Positions 1 through 10,758 of a stretch of 64,000 nt of DNA are shown here, in pieces. Origin of the DNA: Ashinkailepas kermadecensis (lineage: Eukaryota; Arthropoda; Thecostraca; Neolepadidae); the NCBI GenBank assembly GCA_034440615.1, contig JAOTOM010003829.1, positions 121,001 through 185,000 of the forward strand, read 5' to 3'. Within the stretch, counting starts at the first letter, position 1; the number at the start of each line of letters is the position of its first letter. Below the pieces are notes generated by a model. The model worked only from the letters and a program-made list of their open reading frames with translations, had not been told where the DNA came from and made no database searches. A program made the position numbers and the translations under genes.

Positions 1-11
1 GAAACAAGTCG

Positions 12-310
<299 letters not shown>

Positions 311-315
<5 letters not shown>

Positions 316-3180
316 TCTATATATAATCACGCGCTGACCAAAGGGAAGAACGTACGAACGCACACCATCTCTCAAACAAGTGTATTACGGTGTCAGCGCC
401 CGCCTTCGTGGCCTGTTGTCGGTACTGAAATATGCAATGGCACATAAACGTGTAATGTGCTTGCCGGTAGTAAATATATTATAAAAAGAAGAAAAAGACT
501 TGATGATATCGCCAGCAAAGCAGCTCAAACCGAAAGCAAAAGGAAAACACACCCTTGTTAGCAGATGATTGTGGTTGATGCCAAGCAGGTCAGGTCAATC
601 AGTTTGTAACACACTTGGTCCAACAACAAAAACCTGCACGAATGAAGTATCACAGAAAAGCATTATCAACACATTCAAGGTCAATGGCGGCGGCGACAGT
701 CCTTACGACGCACTTAACTGCGATCACGATAGTACTTTTATAACACCTATTAAGAGCAAACCAAACATGCATGCAACAGCCACACACTCACCGCCTACGC
801 TGTGCATATCTGCGCATGAAGTGGACGACCCAGACGGCGACGGACGCGCCAGAGAGGCTGTTCAGCGCCAGGCCCACCGTGCCAGGGCTGACAGCCGGCC
901 TCAGCTGGCTCCAGGTGACCGGCATCGCACGCCTGCCCTGCACGCAAATGGCACAGCCTTACAGCTCAGCAGAGCCAAGCAGAGGCCAGGCTCTTTTCAT
1001 AAAGCTCACAGGATTATACCGTCTCGTTGATTGATCATTGATATAATTGCATAGGAAAAATAGTCAAATTCCAATGAGTACTTTGAGCTCAGCAGGGACA
1101 AAAACATACACAATCACAGCTAAGCTGTGTGTTTGCTGCCACTCATCAAGTGCTGTCAATACAGAGCCATAGATTGGCAGACCGATCAGCAAGAGGGACT
1201 GGGGTCATCTCCAGAGGAGAGGATGGCAACACAGATTTTCTCTGTGAATTGCATACATCACAGCATGGCTGGACTGCATATGGAGCTGGTACACATGCAA
1301 ATAGGTATATATACAGATATACAATAATTCAGTTTTTTTACATGACCTAGAAAATAGAAACCAGCAAGTCGTTTGTATGCCGACTTTCAGGGATTAGTGT
1401 AGTCAAAAGTCACAGAATAGATATGCATTGTCACAGGTCACCTCAGAACAGCCTACATTACATCAATTGACTATCATGAAGAAATTACTCACTATGTTGA
1501 AGCATCATGATGAATCATTCTTAATCTATATGTTAGTGAAACAAAATGCAGATGTATATTTATCTAGCCCTTACAAGTCATCTCCTCATGTGGTCAAGTC
1601 AAGGTTAAATTACATCATCCTGGGTCAAGGTATTACATCCATGTAATCTAGAGCTTGCCTCTAGTCAGATTATGGTCTTATTATCCTTATAAACTGCTGT
1701 GGGTACCTCATATAGGCATAACTTGGCATATATTTTGCCTAATATAAACCAAATATATACCAGACTTCTTGGTAGTTGCACAAAATGACTATGTAACCAT
1801 AGCCTTAACCTCAGCCATAACGATAACCTTGTGAATATCGTAACCCTGTGATCTACCCAGATATGATGCTTCTTTGCAGTAAAGGGATGTTGAAGATTGA
1901 AGCATGCTTGTTAAAATTCCATATTAAAAATATATATTTCTTTGTAGTAAGCTTTGAAGAACTGTTGTTATAGCAATGTAACCTGGCCTAAGAGGAAATA
2001 TTTTTCAGAGAAAAGCAAAAAGTATGCTTATTCAGAATTCATCAAAAGAACTCCATTTGTTTTGTAGTAGGCTATGAAGAACGTCATAGGGAGATATGCA
2101 TCACCTCTGTATTGGGTGACATTTTCTATACTCAGTTTCAAGAACCTTGTAAATGGTCTGATATATCCTCAAAGGCAAGGACAAAGTATGGCAGCAAAAG
2201 CAAGTTAGACAAAAAAAGCATGCATCTTCTGTGAGGTAGCATGTTTTCCAAGGTGCCTAAATTGATCAATACAAACATTTAAGTGATACAGTTGTGGAGC
2301 ATGATGTGCTGATCACCTTGGCCCCCTCCTCTCCTCTTTTTGAATGCCTGCAGATTAGGTGACCTTGCATGCCAGAAGAAAATGTGCTAACCTTTTCCAT
2401 CATGTTACTCAATGAAGTTTGCATTATATTTTTAGAAGTAAAATACTTCACCTCACAGAAAACACATCCATGAAACCAATAACCAATACAATAACTCCTT
2501 ATGATCATACTGCTCTTTCCAGGCAATATCTGAGTAGCCAATGACATCTGACATGTGTGGTGTGCATGGCCAAGTGAGCAAATGAACTAATTCATCATTG
2601 GGCTGGAGCAAGTTATTGTCTTGAGGTTCAGGTTATCCATGAAGATTAATGTATAAACAGAACAAGTCAACAATGCATGATTTTGGTGACTGATTCCTTT
2701 CTGCTACCAATGTTTATCATGTTCCCTAATGACAGGCAGCAGTTGTTTATTTTTATGTCTTCATTATATTTAAGCAACTTTATTTTGCATGCAATGTTAC
2801 CAAACTCCAACCCCATTTTGGTAAATATATAGAAGCCCATAGGCTAACTTTTGGCCAGAAGTATATTCTTCTGGTGCTTCCTGGTGTGATTTGAATGAAT
2901 ATGTTATTACTTCTTTGGGAAATGACACCCTTTCAAGATAGAGGCAACTGAAGTTCAAGTACTTATATCACTATTAAGTAGTCATTTCACCAAGAGACGA
3001 ACATGATTCATTCAAATAACTTTTGGTTTAATGTCAGAAAGAATATGTTTTTGATAATGCAGCTAAATTCTATGATCTCTCTCCCCAACAAAATATAGTA
3101 AAAGTGAGGTAGAACAGCACTAATGAGTCTGGTGAGTACTAAATAAAGAAGAATAGTATAAAACTACAATAACAAATATT
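311..3180. other. AT-rich non-coding stretch
   Basis: No convincing gene. Frames at 569-1030 and 771-1034 lack family features. Paired 'ctttgtagtaagctttgaagaa' motifs near 1940 and 2060 suggest an old repeat. Confidence 0.6.
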
Positions 3181-3184
3181 ACCT

Positions 3185-3410
3185 TACCTAACCTACTGAT
3201 GTTTCATCACCTAAGACATGCTGATGTTGAATCACCTAAAACATACCAATATTGGATAACCTAAAACCTACAGATGTTGGATCTCCAAAGAAAACTGATG
3301 GATCTTGGATAACTTGAAACATACGAATGTTGGATTGCCTATAACCTGCAGATGTTTGCTCATCAAAAATCCATGGATCTTGCATCACCTAAAAGCTAAA
3401 ACATACTAAT
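3185..3410. repeat. Degenerate tandem repeat, about 35-40 bp
   Basis: Recurrent 'cctaaaacmtacygatgttggat' segments with many substitutions. Confidence 0.6.
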
Positions 3411-3659
3411 GTGATTTGATACCTATATGGTACCTATATACCTGTACTGATACCTATATGTAATTTTCCAATGAAATGGTAGAGGAATAAGCTGCTAGAT
3501 AAGCTTGAACAAGTCCAGCACATGCATTTTTTTCCTATTTTGTGCTCAAGGGCTTCTTCCATATAAATAGCCCCTTTTGTTGTGTTATTCTCGTTGTGGT
3601 GTTATTTTGCTTGCAAACCACAAAGTAAGGGTATTATTGTGGCTTAAAGCAACCACAAG

Positions 3660-4300
3660 ACAAGTTTTGCACCCAATTACCTCCATGAAGCATACAAAGT
3701 GGTCAGGCTTGGATAAGTTAGGTTAGTTTATTGGTTATTTGGGCTTATGGGAGCATTGACTGTGTTTGTCATACAGTATCCATAAGTTGGGTTAGGTTAG
3801 GTTTTGTCATAGGCTATAATTTTAGTTGGAATTCTTGTCAAGCAAAATTACAATTTTTGTCTTCAATAACATGTCAGGCAAGTTTAGGTTAGGTTAATCA
3901 AATTTGATTTTTTTAAATGTTTCAAAATTTTCCCTAAAAAAGGTATTGCATAGAAAGTTAGACTATGTTAGGTTAGGTTCTGCTACATTTTTCTCTTTAT
4001 TCTGAACATTACTTTTTCATGTTATATTACCCAACTCTAAGTGCATCCTTTCGGTGTTAGTTTGCCTCCCAACTGAAAAACATGCATTTGCAGAGATGAG
4101 TGGTCACATCATGATCAGCACATTCATAAATATTGCATTTGAAAAAGAAATTCCAAGAAATCAAAAATTACCTTTAAGTGCAAATTTACTGGTACTTGTA
4201 AGGTGATTTAACACCAGTCTTGCCAATGATGCAAAAATTATCTTTTGTGTGAAGATTATGCAAAAGGAAATGTCCATGGAAATTGAACTACCTATAACAT
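3660..4300 (+). repeat. Dispersed repeat, copy 1
   Basis: Collinear with 56700-57190: shared 'cctccatgaagcatacaa', short ttaggttagg runs, 'atattaccca', 'gcctcccaactgaaa' and the final 'tgcaaatttac'. No coding capacity. Confidence 0.8.
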
Positions 4301-4689
4301 ACTCACGATGATATATGGTGACCAAATTGATACAATCCTAGCGGCAGAGCCAAGGGCAGCAGCCGCCTCGGTCTTTTTCAGTCCTGGATTCAGACCACCG
4401 CTACTCGCAGTGTTCTATGCAAGCACGTCGGGAACGTGCTTCTCAGGATACCTACCTAGAAGAAAAAGCAACCTTAGGTACATAGGCACCTAGACCGGTT
4501 TGCCAAGTTAAATGTCTGCTATCAAGTGCATACACGACTTAAAAACGAAAATGCACCAATGCTACGTTCATTATCGTGGCAAACATTACCATCCAATGAC
4601 ATCATGAACGAGAAGAAGACATGCGCTGCGACCGCTCCATTTTCGTCTCAAATGTGTACTTTTCAGTTACCGATTTTTTGGGTCTATAT

Positions 4690-5125
4690 CAGAACCTCTA
4701 ATGCCCAAAACCGATAATGCTTCAGAACCTATAATATTCAAAACCTATAGTGCTTCAGAGCCTCTAAATAGTCGTCTTGGGGGAATTTTCAATACCTATA
4801 ATACTCAAAACCTATAATGCCTCAAACCACATAATGCTTGGAACATATAGTTGTTCAGAACATATAATACCCAAATCCTATAATGCTTCAAAGCCTCTAA
4901 TACTACGTCCTGTGGGAACATTCAAAACATATAATGCTCAAAACCTATAATGCTTCGAAACCTATAATGCTCAATTCCTATAATGCTTCGTTGCAACTAA
5001 TATTCAGAAAGCATAACTCTGGAAACAGCTAGTGCTTCAAAACCGCTAAAGCTCAAAGCCTATAATGCACATAATCTATAATGCTCAGAGCCTATAATGC
5101 TCAAAACCTCTAATATCAGCTGACA
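4690..5125. repeat. Left arm of inverted repeat, TATAATGCT array
   Basis: Made of about 20-bp units such as 'cctataatgcttcaaaa'. It is the inverted copy of 7615-8040 with high identity and the same order of variant units, and ends at a shared CAGCTG. Confidence 0.9.
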
Positions 5126-5394
5126 ACTCCATGCCATTATCACCCTTATCAGTTTACTTCACATCTCCACCGTACTCTACCAATACTCGCGCCAGGTACA
5201 GGGCCGTAATACAGGTCCTTCAAGACGGAAATCGGTGGAAGGTGAACTCGTGGGCCAATCACTAGTCGGAATTTCAGAGGAATGCGGCGGCTTCAATGTC
5301 CCGTATGTTTCCAGGGCAGCGCTAATATCAGCATGTTCCCCCCGCGGTTTCTCATTCCTAGCTGGTGTGTGGTGGTGTGGTATTCCTCCCTCAA
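5126..5394. other. Spacer, nothing identified
   Basis: Overlapping short frames on both strands with no recognisable domain. Confidence 0.5.
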
Positions 5395-5770
5395 GGCATC
5401 TGATGATATGTTCGGTGCTCCAGAGCCATTTTCCTGACCCGGACATTTAATTTTTGAATCCCTCCATATTTTGGAGGGCTCCGGCTTGATTTTTTTTCGG
5501 ATACCAATGCGATTTTTGGGGTCACACTGTGCTTATGTGGGGCCCTGGACGCCATTGGGGAGCTGCAACTTTTGGGTGCCCGGCGCGATCTTTTGGGCCC
5601 CCAGTGCGATTTTGAAGGGCTGAGACCCGACTCTTTTTAGTCCAATGTAATCTTTTGTATCCCGACATCATGTGATTGGATCCCTAGCGCTAGTTTTAGC
5701 GACTTCGACACTTTTTGGGGTCCAATACGTTTTGGAGGCTTTTGGCGCCATTGTTGGGGTCCCAGAGTGA
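5395..5770 (+). repeat. Partial copy C of the GATTTTTGGGG-type dispersed repeat
   Basis: Shares 'ttttggagggctccggcttgatt' and 'tcacactgtgcttat' landmarks with copy A (near 11,867) and copy B (near 49,641). Confidence 0.8.
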
Positions 5771-5775
5771 TTATC

Positions 5776-6205
5776 TATGTCCGTGTCCGTGTCCGTCTCC
5801 GTCTCCGTCTCCGTGTCCGTCTCCGTCTCCGTGTCCGTGTCTGTCTCTGTCTATGTCTCCCGCTCCGTCTCCGTCTCTGTCTGTCTCTGTCTCTGTCTCT
5901 CCATCTCTCCATCTGTCTGTCTATCTGTCTCTCCATCTGTCTGTCTATCTGTCTCTCTCTCCATCTGTCTCTCTCTCCATCTGTCTCTCTCTCCATCTGT
6001 CTCTCTTTCCATCTGTCTCTCTCTCCATCTGTCTCTCTCTCCATCTGTCTGTCTCTGTCTGTCTCTGTCTGTCTCTGTCTGTCTGTCTCTCTGTCTGTCT
6101 GTCTCTCTGTCTGTCTGTCTCTCTGTCTGTCTGTCTCTCTGTCTGTCTGCCTCTCTGCCTGTCTGTCTATTTGTATCTGTCTCTCTGTTTGTCTGTCTGT
6201 CTCCA
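5776..6205. repeat. (GTCTCC)n / (TCTG,TCTC)n microsatellite
   Basis: Hexamers grade into tetramers, pyrimidine-rich on the plus strand. It leaves several frames open on both strands; these are artefacts. Confidence 0.97.
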
Positions 6206-6239
6206 TTTAGGTACTGTCCCTAGATACCATGCTTCTTAA

Positions 6240-7320
6240 AATAAAATATAAGTATCAAATGTTAAGCGCTACATCCTGACAGGTTATGTAGTCCATGTCC
6301 TGGGCAACATGGCGACTTTGGCAATAGCCGCGCTATTGGTCCAATACATAATCTCTGCCATCGCCTAAGGAAGCAGGACCTCGGGTAGCATGTTAGCTGG
6401 GTGGGCAAGTGTCCTTCCAGTAGAATCAGCTTGAACCCAATCGGTTGAGTGTATCCACCCAGCTAAAATCAGTAAAATAATAAGGCAGCTGGAAGACAAA
6501 GGTAGTCCGTGAGATCAGGCGCCTATCTCGCCAATACCGTTGCTATTCCGAACAGCTGTGTGGCTTGAGAATGTAGGCACCCTTTTGGGCCATTCGGGCA
6601 ACGTTCTTCGTAATATGCGGAAAATTACTGGCTATATATGCTCCTCTACTGAGATGAAAAGCATCTTTCTAGGCACTTAGTTGCTTTGAGAATGCAAGCG
6701 TCATCCTGGGTCGATCCGTGCTCTCATCTCTGGGACATTTCGGATCTGAGATGGAACCTCACTAGTTCACTTTAGCACTTAGGGGTCTTGTTCTTCCGTC
6801 ACGGGCACTTTCAAATCGAAAGATCATCCCAGCCCTCTCTGACCATCAGGCACCCAGTTTATTCCTCAGCTGTTAGAGGTCCGCTTCCGCTGAGATTCCT
6901 CTTTCCAGCTGGCATAGGCATTCCACAGGGACACGGAGCACATAAAACAGCACCCCTGAACAGGGGTGTTGTTTTATGTATTTCGTTATTTTTGGGAAAA
7001 GATCTCTGTTTCATGACATTTTTTTCGTCACCCCCCCCCCCCATTCAGAAACTTCTGGCTGCGCCACTTCCTAATTATGCCACTGAAACGTAGCATGGTG
7101 AGTATTACTGGACAAACCTGGGCATCCTCAAAATCCCCCCCCCCGATACAAATTCTAGGTACGTCATTGGTCTTCAGCGTACACATACCTATTCCATGCA
7201 AGGGAACACGAGCGCCAGGTCTCCTCTACTTCAGCCCGGCAGCGGTCAAAGAGGAATAATCGGCCACAGCACCTATTAAAGCTGGATCCGCACCTGTGGT
7301 ACTTAGACACTGAAATTCTC
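6240..7320. other. Non-coding stretch with a strong hairpin
   Basis: No gene seen. Contains the 6941-6978 hairpin and C-runs near 7031 and 7136, which look like eroded transposon ends. Confidence 0.5.
6941..6978. other. 18-bp stem, 2-nt loop hairpin
   Basis: CATAAAACAGCACCCCTG, AA, then CAGGGGTGTTGTTTTATG; 17 of 18 pairs are Watson-Crick and the other is G-T. Confidence 0.85.
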
Positions 7321-7321
7321 T

Positions 7322-7421
7322 ATTCGTAAAACCAGTGACTCAGCTTAGAAATCACCGACAAGTAATTGCCTATTAGTAAAACCAGTGACTCAGCTTATAA
7401 ATCAACGACAAGTAATTTAAT
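7322..7421. repeat. Two tandem 50-bp units
   Basis: 'gtaaaaccagtgactcagct' recurs at an exact 50-bp offset (7326 and 7376). Confidence 0.85.
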
Positions 7422-7614
7422 TCAGGAGCATTCACTCCAATATGCTGCTCTTCACAAGCGAAATGCATGAACGCGGCCTATGCGGCGAGCAATTCATGTC
7501 CTACACTCACATGTGTCGCCGCTCTGGCGGATACACCTGGAAGCTTTCGGGCGGTGTCTCCCATTGGTAGACTACGGTGGAGGCGCGGAGTGAACCGTAC
7601 GGCCGATTATAGCA

Positions 7615-8040
7615 TGCGGTCGTCAGCTGTTATTATAGGTTTTGAGCATTATAGGCTCCGAGCATTATAGATTCTGTGCATTATAGGCATTGAGCTTTAG
7701 CGGTTTTGAAGCACTAGCTGTTTCCAGAGTTATGCTTTCTGAATATTAGTTGAAACGAAGCATTATAGGTTTTGAGCATTATATGTTTTGAATGTTCCCA
7801 CTGGACGTAGTATTAGAGGCTTTGAAGCATTATAGGATTTGGGTATTATATGTTCTGAACAACTATATGTTCCAAGCATTATGTGGTTTGAGGCATTATA
7901 GGTTTTGAGTATTATATGTATTGAAAATTCCCCCAAGACGACTATTTAGAGGCTCTGAAGCACTATAGGTTTTGAGTATTATAGGTTCTGAAGCATTATA
8001 GGTTTTGGGTATTAGAGGTTCTGATATGTCCCCGATTTTT
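7615..8040. repeat. Right arm of inverted repeat, TATAATGCT array
   Basis: Reverse complement of 4690-5125, including single-copy landmarks such as the 'actatttagaggctctgaag' segment. The arms are about 2.5 kb apart. Confidence 0.9.
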
Positions 8041-8064
8041 TGTTTCCTGTGACTGTTTCCTTTC

Positions 8065-8310
8065 CAAAGGGAGGTGTTCATATTTTCCAAAGTTCATGAA
8101 TTCCAACGTTAATAATTTCCAAATTGGAATTAACTTCCAAAAATTGGAAGTCAACTTCCAAAATAGCCCGGATATGACGCGTTCATATATTCCAAGGATT
8201 ATAACTTCCAAACTGGAAGTTCATTTCCAAAACTTGGAAGTTAGCTGCTAAGTTCAAAGTCAACTTCCAAAGATTGCAAATTAGCTTCCAAAAGTCGGAA
8301 GGTTATATTA
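8065..8310. repeat. TTCCAA/TTGGAA-rich dispersed repeat, copy 1
   Basis: Many short palindromic 'cttccaa..ttggaag' motifs. 'aggtgttcatatt' and following landmarks recur at 17030-17330. Confidence 0.7.
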
Positions 8311-8312
8311 TG

Positions 8313-8680
8313 TTAGGTTAGGTTAGGTAAAGTTAAGTTAAGTTAAATTAAGTTAGGTTAGGTTAGGTTAGGTTAGGTTAGGTTAGGTTTGGTTTGGTTT
8401 GGTTTGATTTGGTTCGGTTTGGTTTGGTTTGGTTTGGTTTGGTTTGGTTTGGTTTGGTTCGGTTTGGTTCGGTTCGGTTCGGTTCGGTTCGGTTCGGTTC
8501 GGTTCGGTTCGGTTCGGTTCGGTTGGGTTCGGTTGGGTTCGGTTGGGTTCGGTTTGGTTCGGTTCGGTTCGGTTCGGTTCGGTTCGGTTCGGTTCGGTTC
8601 GGTTCGGTTTCGTTTGGTTTCGTTTGGTTTCGTTTGGTTTCGTTCGATTTCGTTTGGTTTCGTTTGGTTTCGTTTCATGA
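8313..8680 (+). repeat. Telomere-type TTAGG array with TTTGG/TTCGG variant blocks
   Basis: Perfect TTAGG repeats at about 8353-8388 are followed by blocks of TTTGG, TTCGG, a TTGGG/TTCGG mix, then TTTGGTTTCG decamers. TTAGG is the arthropod telomere unit. It leaves frames open on both strands that are not genes. Confidence 0.95.
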
Positions 8681-8689
8681 TTGATGCTG

Positions 8690-8909
8690 GAGAGGATCAG
8701 AAACAGGAATGACGGGTGATCGCTAGCTGAAAATGCTTTGATCCAGTGTGTGGCAAACCAGGATTGGCATGCTGACAGACTGAGGCAACGAAAAACACAA
8801 TAAATACAAATACATTGTATGGTGTTCATCCTCAGGGCCTAACCACACAGGGTCTAACCCTCAGGGCCTTACCACACAGATTATCAGTCGCCTCAATCAT
8901 CTCTGAAGC
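8690..8909 (+). repeat. Dispersed repeat copy A, left part
   Basis: Collinear with 47316-47510 ('gctggagaggat', 'atgctttgatcc', 'cctcagggcctaac'). It is cut by the nested hAT elements and resumes at 10759. Confidence 0.85.
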
Positions 8910-9048
8910 CACTGGCGGATTTAGCCCACCGGTTTGGGGGGGGGGGCAACTTTCGGTTTTCGGCGTCAGCCCCCCCCCCCCCCTCCCCTAGTGGCGTACC
9001 TAGGAATTGCATCAGGGGAGGGGTCGAACGGGTTTGAAGGGTGCCCAT

Positions 9049-10213
9049 CAGGGTTAAAATAATGGTTTTTCGTTAGGTGTGAGATGTCGAAACGAGCATA
9101 GCAGGATGTCGAGATTTAACATGGAATTAGTGTAATTTAAAATGCTTTTGATGTCTTTCAGACTAAAATTTGAGTCAATGGTGTCACTGGCGGATCTAGC
9201 CCACCGGTTTGGGGGGGGCAACTTTCGGTTTTCGGCGTCAGCCCCCCCCTCCCCTCTCCCAGTGGCGTACCTAAGAATTGCATTAGGGGAGGGGTCGAAC
9301 GGATTTGGAGGGTGCCCATTCTCCCACTATTTTTGGTTAAAAGCATCGGATTTCGACCACTATTTGTCAAAGGGGCCCATTTTTTAAACTAATAATTAAA
9401 ATTAAAATAAAATAATAATTGACGACATAATTTCCTGTGTAGGGGTCCCAACCTACCTCCACCATTCCTATGTTACCGGATTTTTGCTCTTGTTTACCAA
9501 AGCGTTCACGTTCACGTTCAACGTCTTGTACCACGTCAACGTTCGTGCACGTGTACACACTGGCGGATCCGATTTTGTCAACTCTTGCTATAAGCAGAAC
9601 TTGAGCAACATGGAACCCTCGATGTGTGTCAGAATCTACTATGCTACCATACTGGCTTCCAAACAATTATTTTGAATATAAAAAAATCCTTTAAAATTGG
9701 AAATTCTTCCTTCCAGATGCCATTTTTTAACCTCGGCGAAGGTTACTGCATTTTAATTTAGTTGACTTCTGTTGGTTTCGGGGGGCCAATAGACACTATA
9801 GCCCCCCCTTTTAAGCGCTTCGGGGGGCCATGGCCGGAATGGCCTGTCCCTGGATCCGCCAGTGAATGGTGTAGGTACTTATGACTGAACCTTTATCATT
9901 TGTTTTGAGATTCATAATTTAAGAAGAGCTATATTCGGGATAGGGATAATAATAACTATGCTATAAACTGGTATTGTAAGCCATATCACATCATAGGTCA
10001 TCCCCTTACCTGAAATTGCATTGCAAAATGTTCGTGTATCACCATTCCTTATCGAGAGCATGCACATGCTATTTATAAACGAGATACTGTTAGAAAGGAG
10101 ACATGAATACTTCATATGCAGGAGCAGGATGCCGATACTTCTTGGAGAAGGATGTCGATTGAGTGTTCAGAAAGTGGTATATTCCACCCTATTTCATGAA
10201 TATTTTATCACTG
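9049..10213. mobile_element. Middle hAT-type element nested in the outer one
   Basis: Flanked by a perfect 8-bp duplication GTGCCCAT (9041-9048 and 10214-10221). The ends read CAGGGTTAAAATA and, inverted, CAGTGATAAAATA, a short imperfect TIR of hAT type. Without its own nested guest it is about 477 bp of AT-rich, non-coding sequence. Confidence 0.85.
9185..9864. mobile_element. Inner hAT-type element, same family as the outer one
   Basis: 680 bp, CACTGGCGGATC ... GATCCGCCAGTG, flanked by a perfect 8-bp duplication AATGGTGT (9177-9184 and 9865-9872). It is collinear with and closely similar to the outer element, sharing the internal CACTGGCGGATCC copy at 9558 and the 'gcgttcacgttcacgttc' segment. 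No coding capacity. Confidence 0.9.
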
Positions 10214-10758
10214 GTGCCCATTCTCCCACAATTTTTGGATAAAAGCGCCGGATTTCGACCACTATTTGGCAAAGGGGTCCATAAAAAAAAATTGTTTTAA
10301 AATAATAATTGACAACATAATTTCCTGTCTTGGGGCCCCAGCCTACCTCCACCGTTCCTATGTTACCGGATTTTTGTTCTTGTTTTCCAAAACGTTCACG
10401 TTCACGTTCAACGTCTTGTACCACGTCAACGTTCGTGCACGTGTACACTGGCGGATCCGATTTTGTCAACTCTTGCTGTAAGCAGAACTTGAGCAGCATG
10501 GAACCCTCGATGTGTGTCAGAATCTACTATGCTACCATACTGGCTTCTAAACAATTATACAAAATCCTTTAAAATTGGAGATTCTTTCATCCAGCGCCAT
10601 TTTTAACTTCGGCAAAGGTTACTGCATTTTAATTTAGTTGACTTCTGTTGGTTTCGGGAAGGGGGGGGGCCAAAAGACACTATGCCCCCTCCCCTTTTAA
10701 GCGCTTCGGGGGGCCATGGCCGGAATGGCCCCTCCCTGGATCCGCCAGTGTCTGTAGC

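Larger units (their letters stand above)
8910..10750. mobile_element. Outer hAT-type non-autonomous element (interrupted)
   Basis: Termini are CACTGGCGGAT and ATCCGCCAGTG. The flanks are an 8-bp duplication, TCTGAAGC (8902-8909) and TCTGTAGC (10751-10758), one mismatch. An 8-bp duplication and a CA..TG end fit hAT transposons. The element itself is about 668 bp (8910-9048 plus 10222-10750); the rest is a later insertion. It has no transposase frame and carries long G/C runs. Confidence 0.85.

Noticed and set aside
5715..6239. Long Ser/Leu/Val- or Arg/Asp-rich frames on both strands
   Set aside because: Pure translation of the GTCTCC/TCTG microsatellite.
8373..8829. Frames with RTEPN or RFGSV repeats
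   Set aside because: Translation of the TTCGG/TTTGG pentamer array in different frames.
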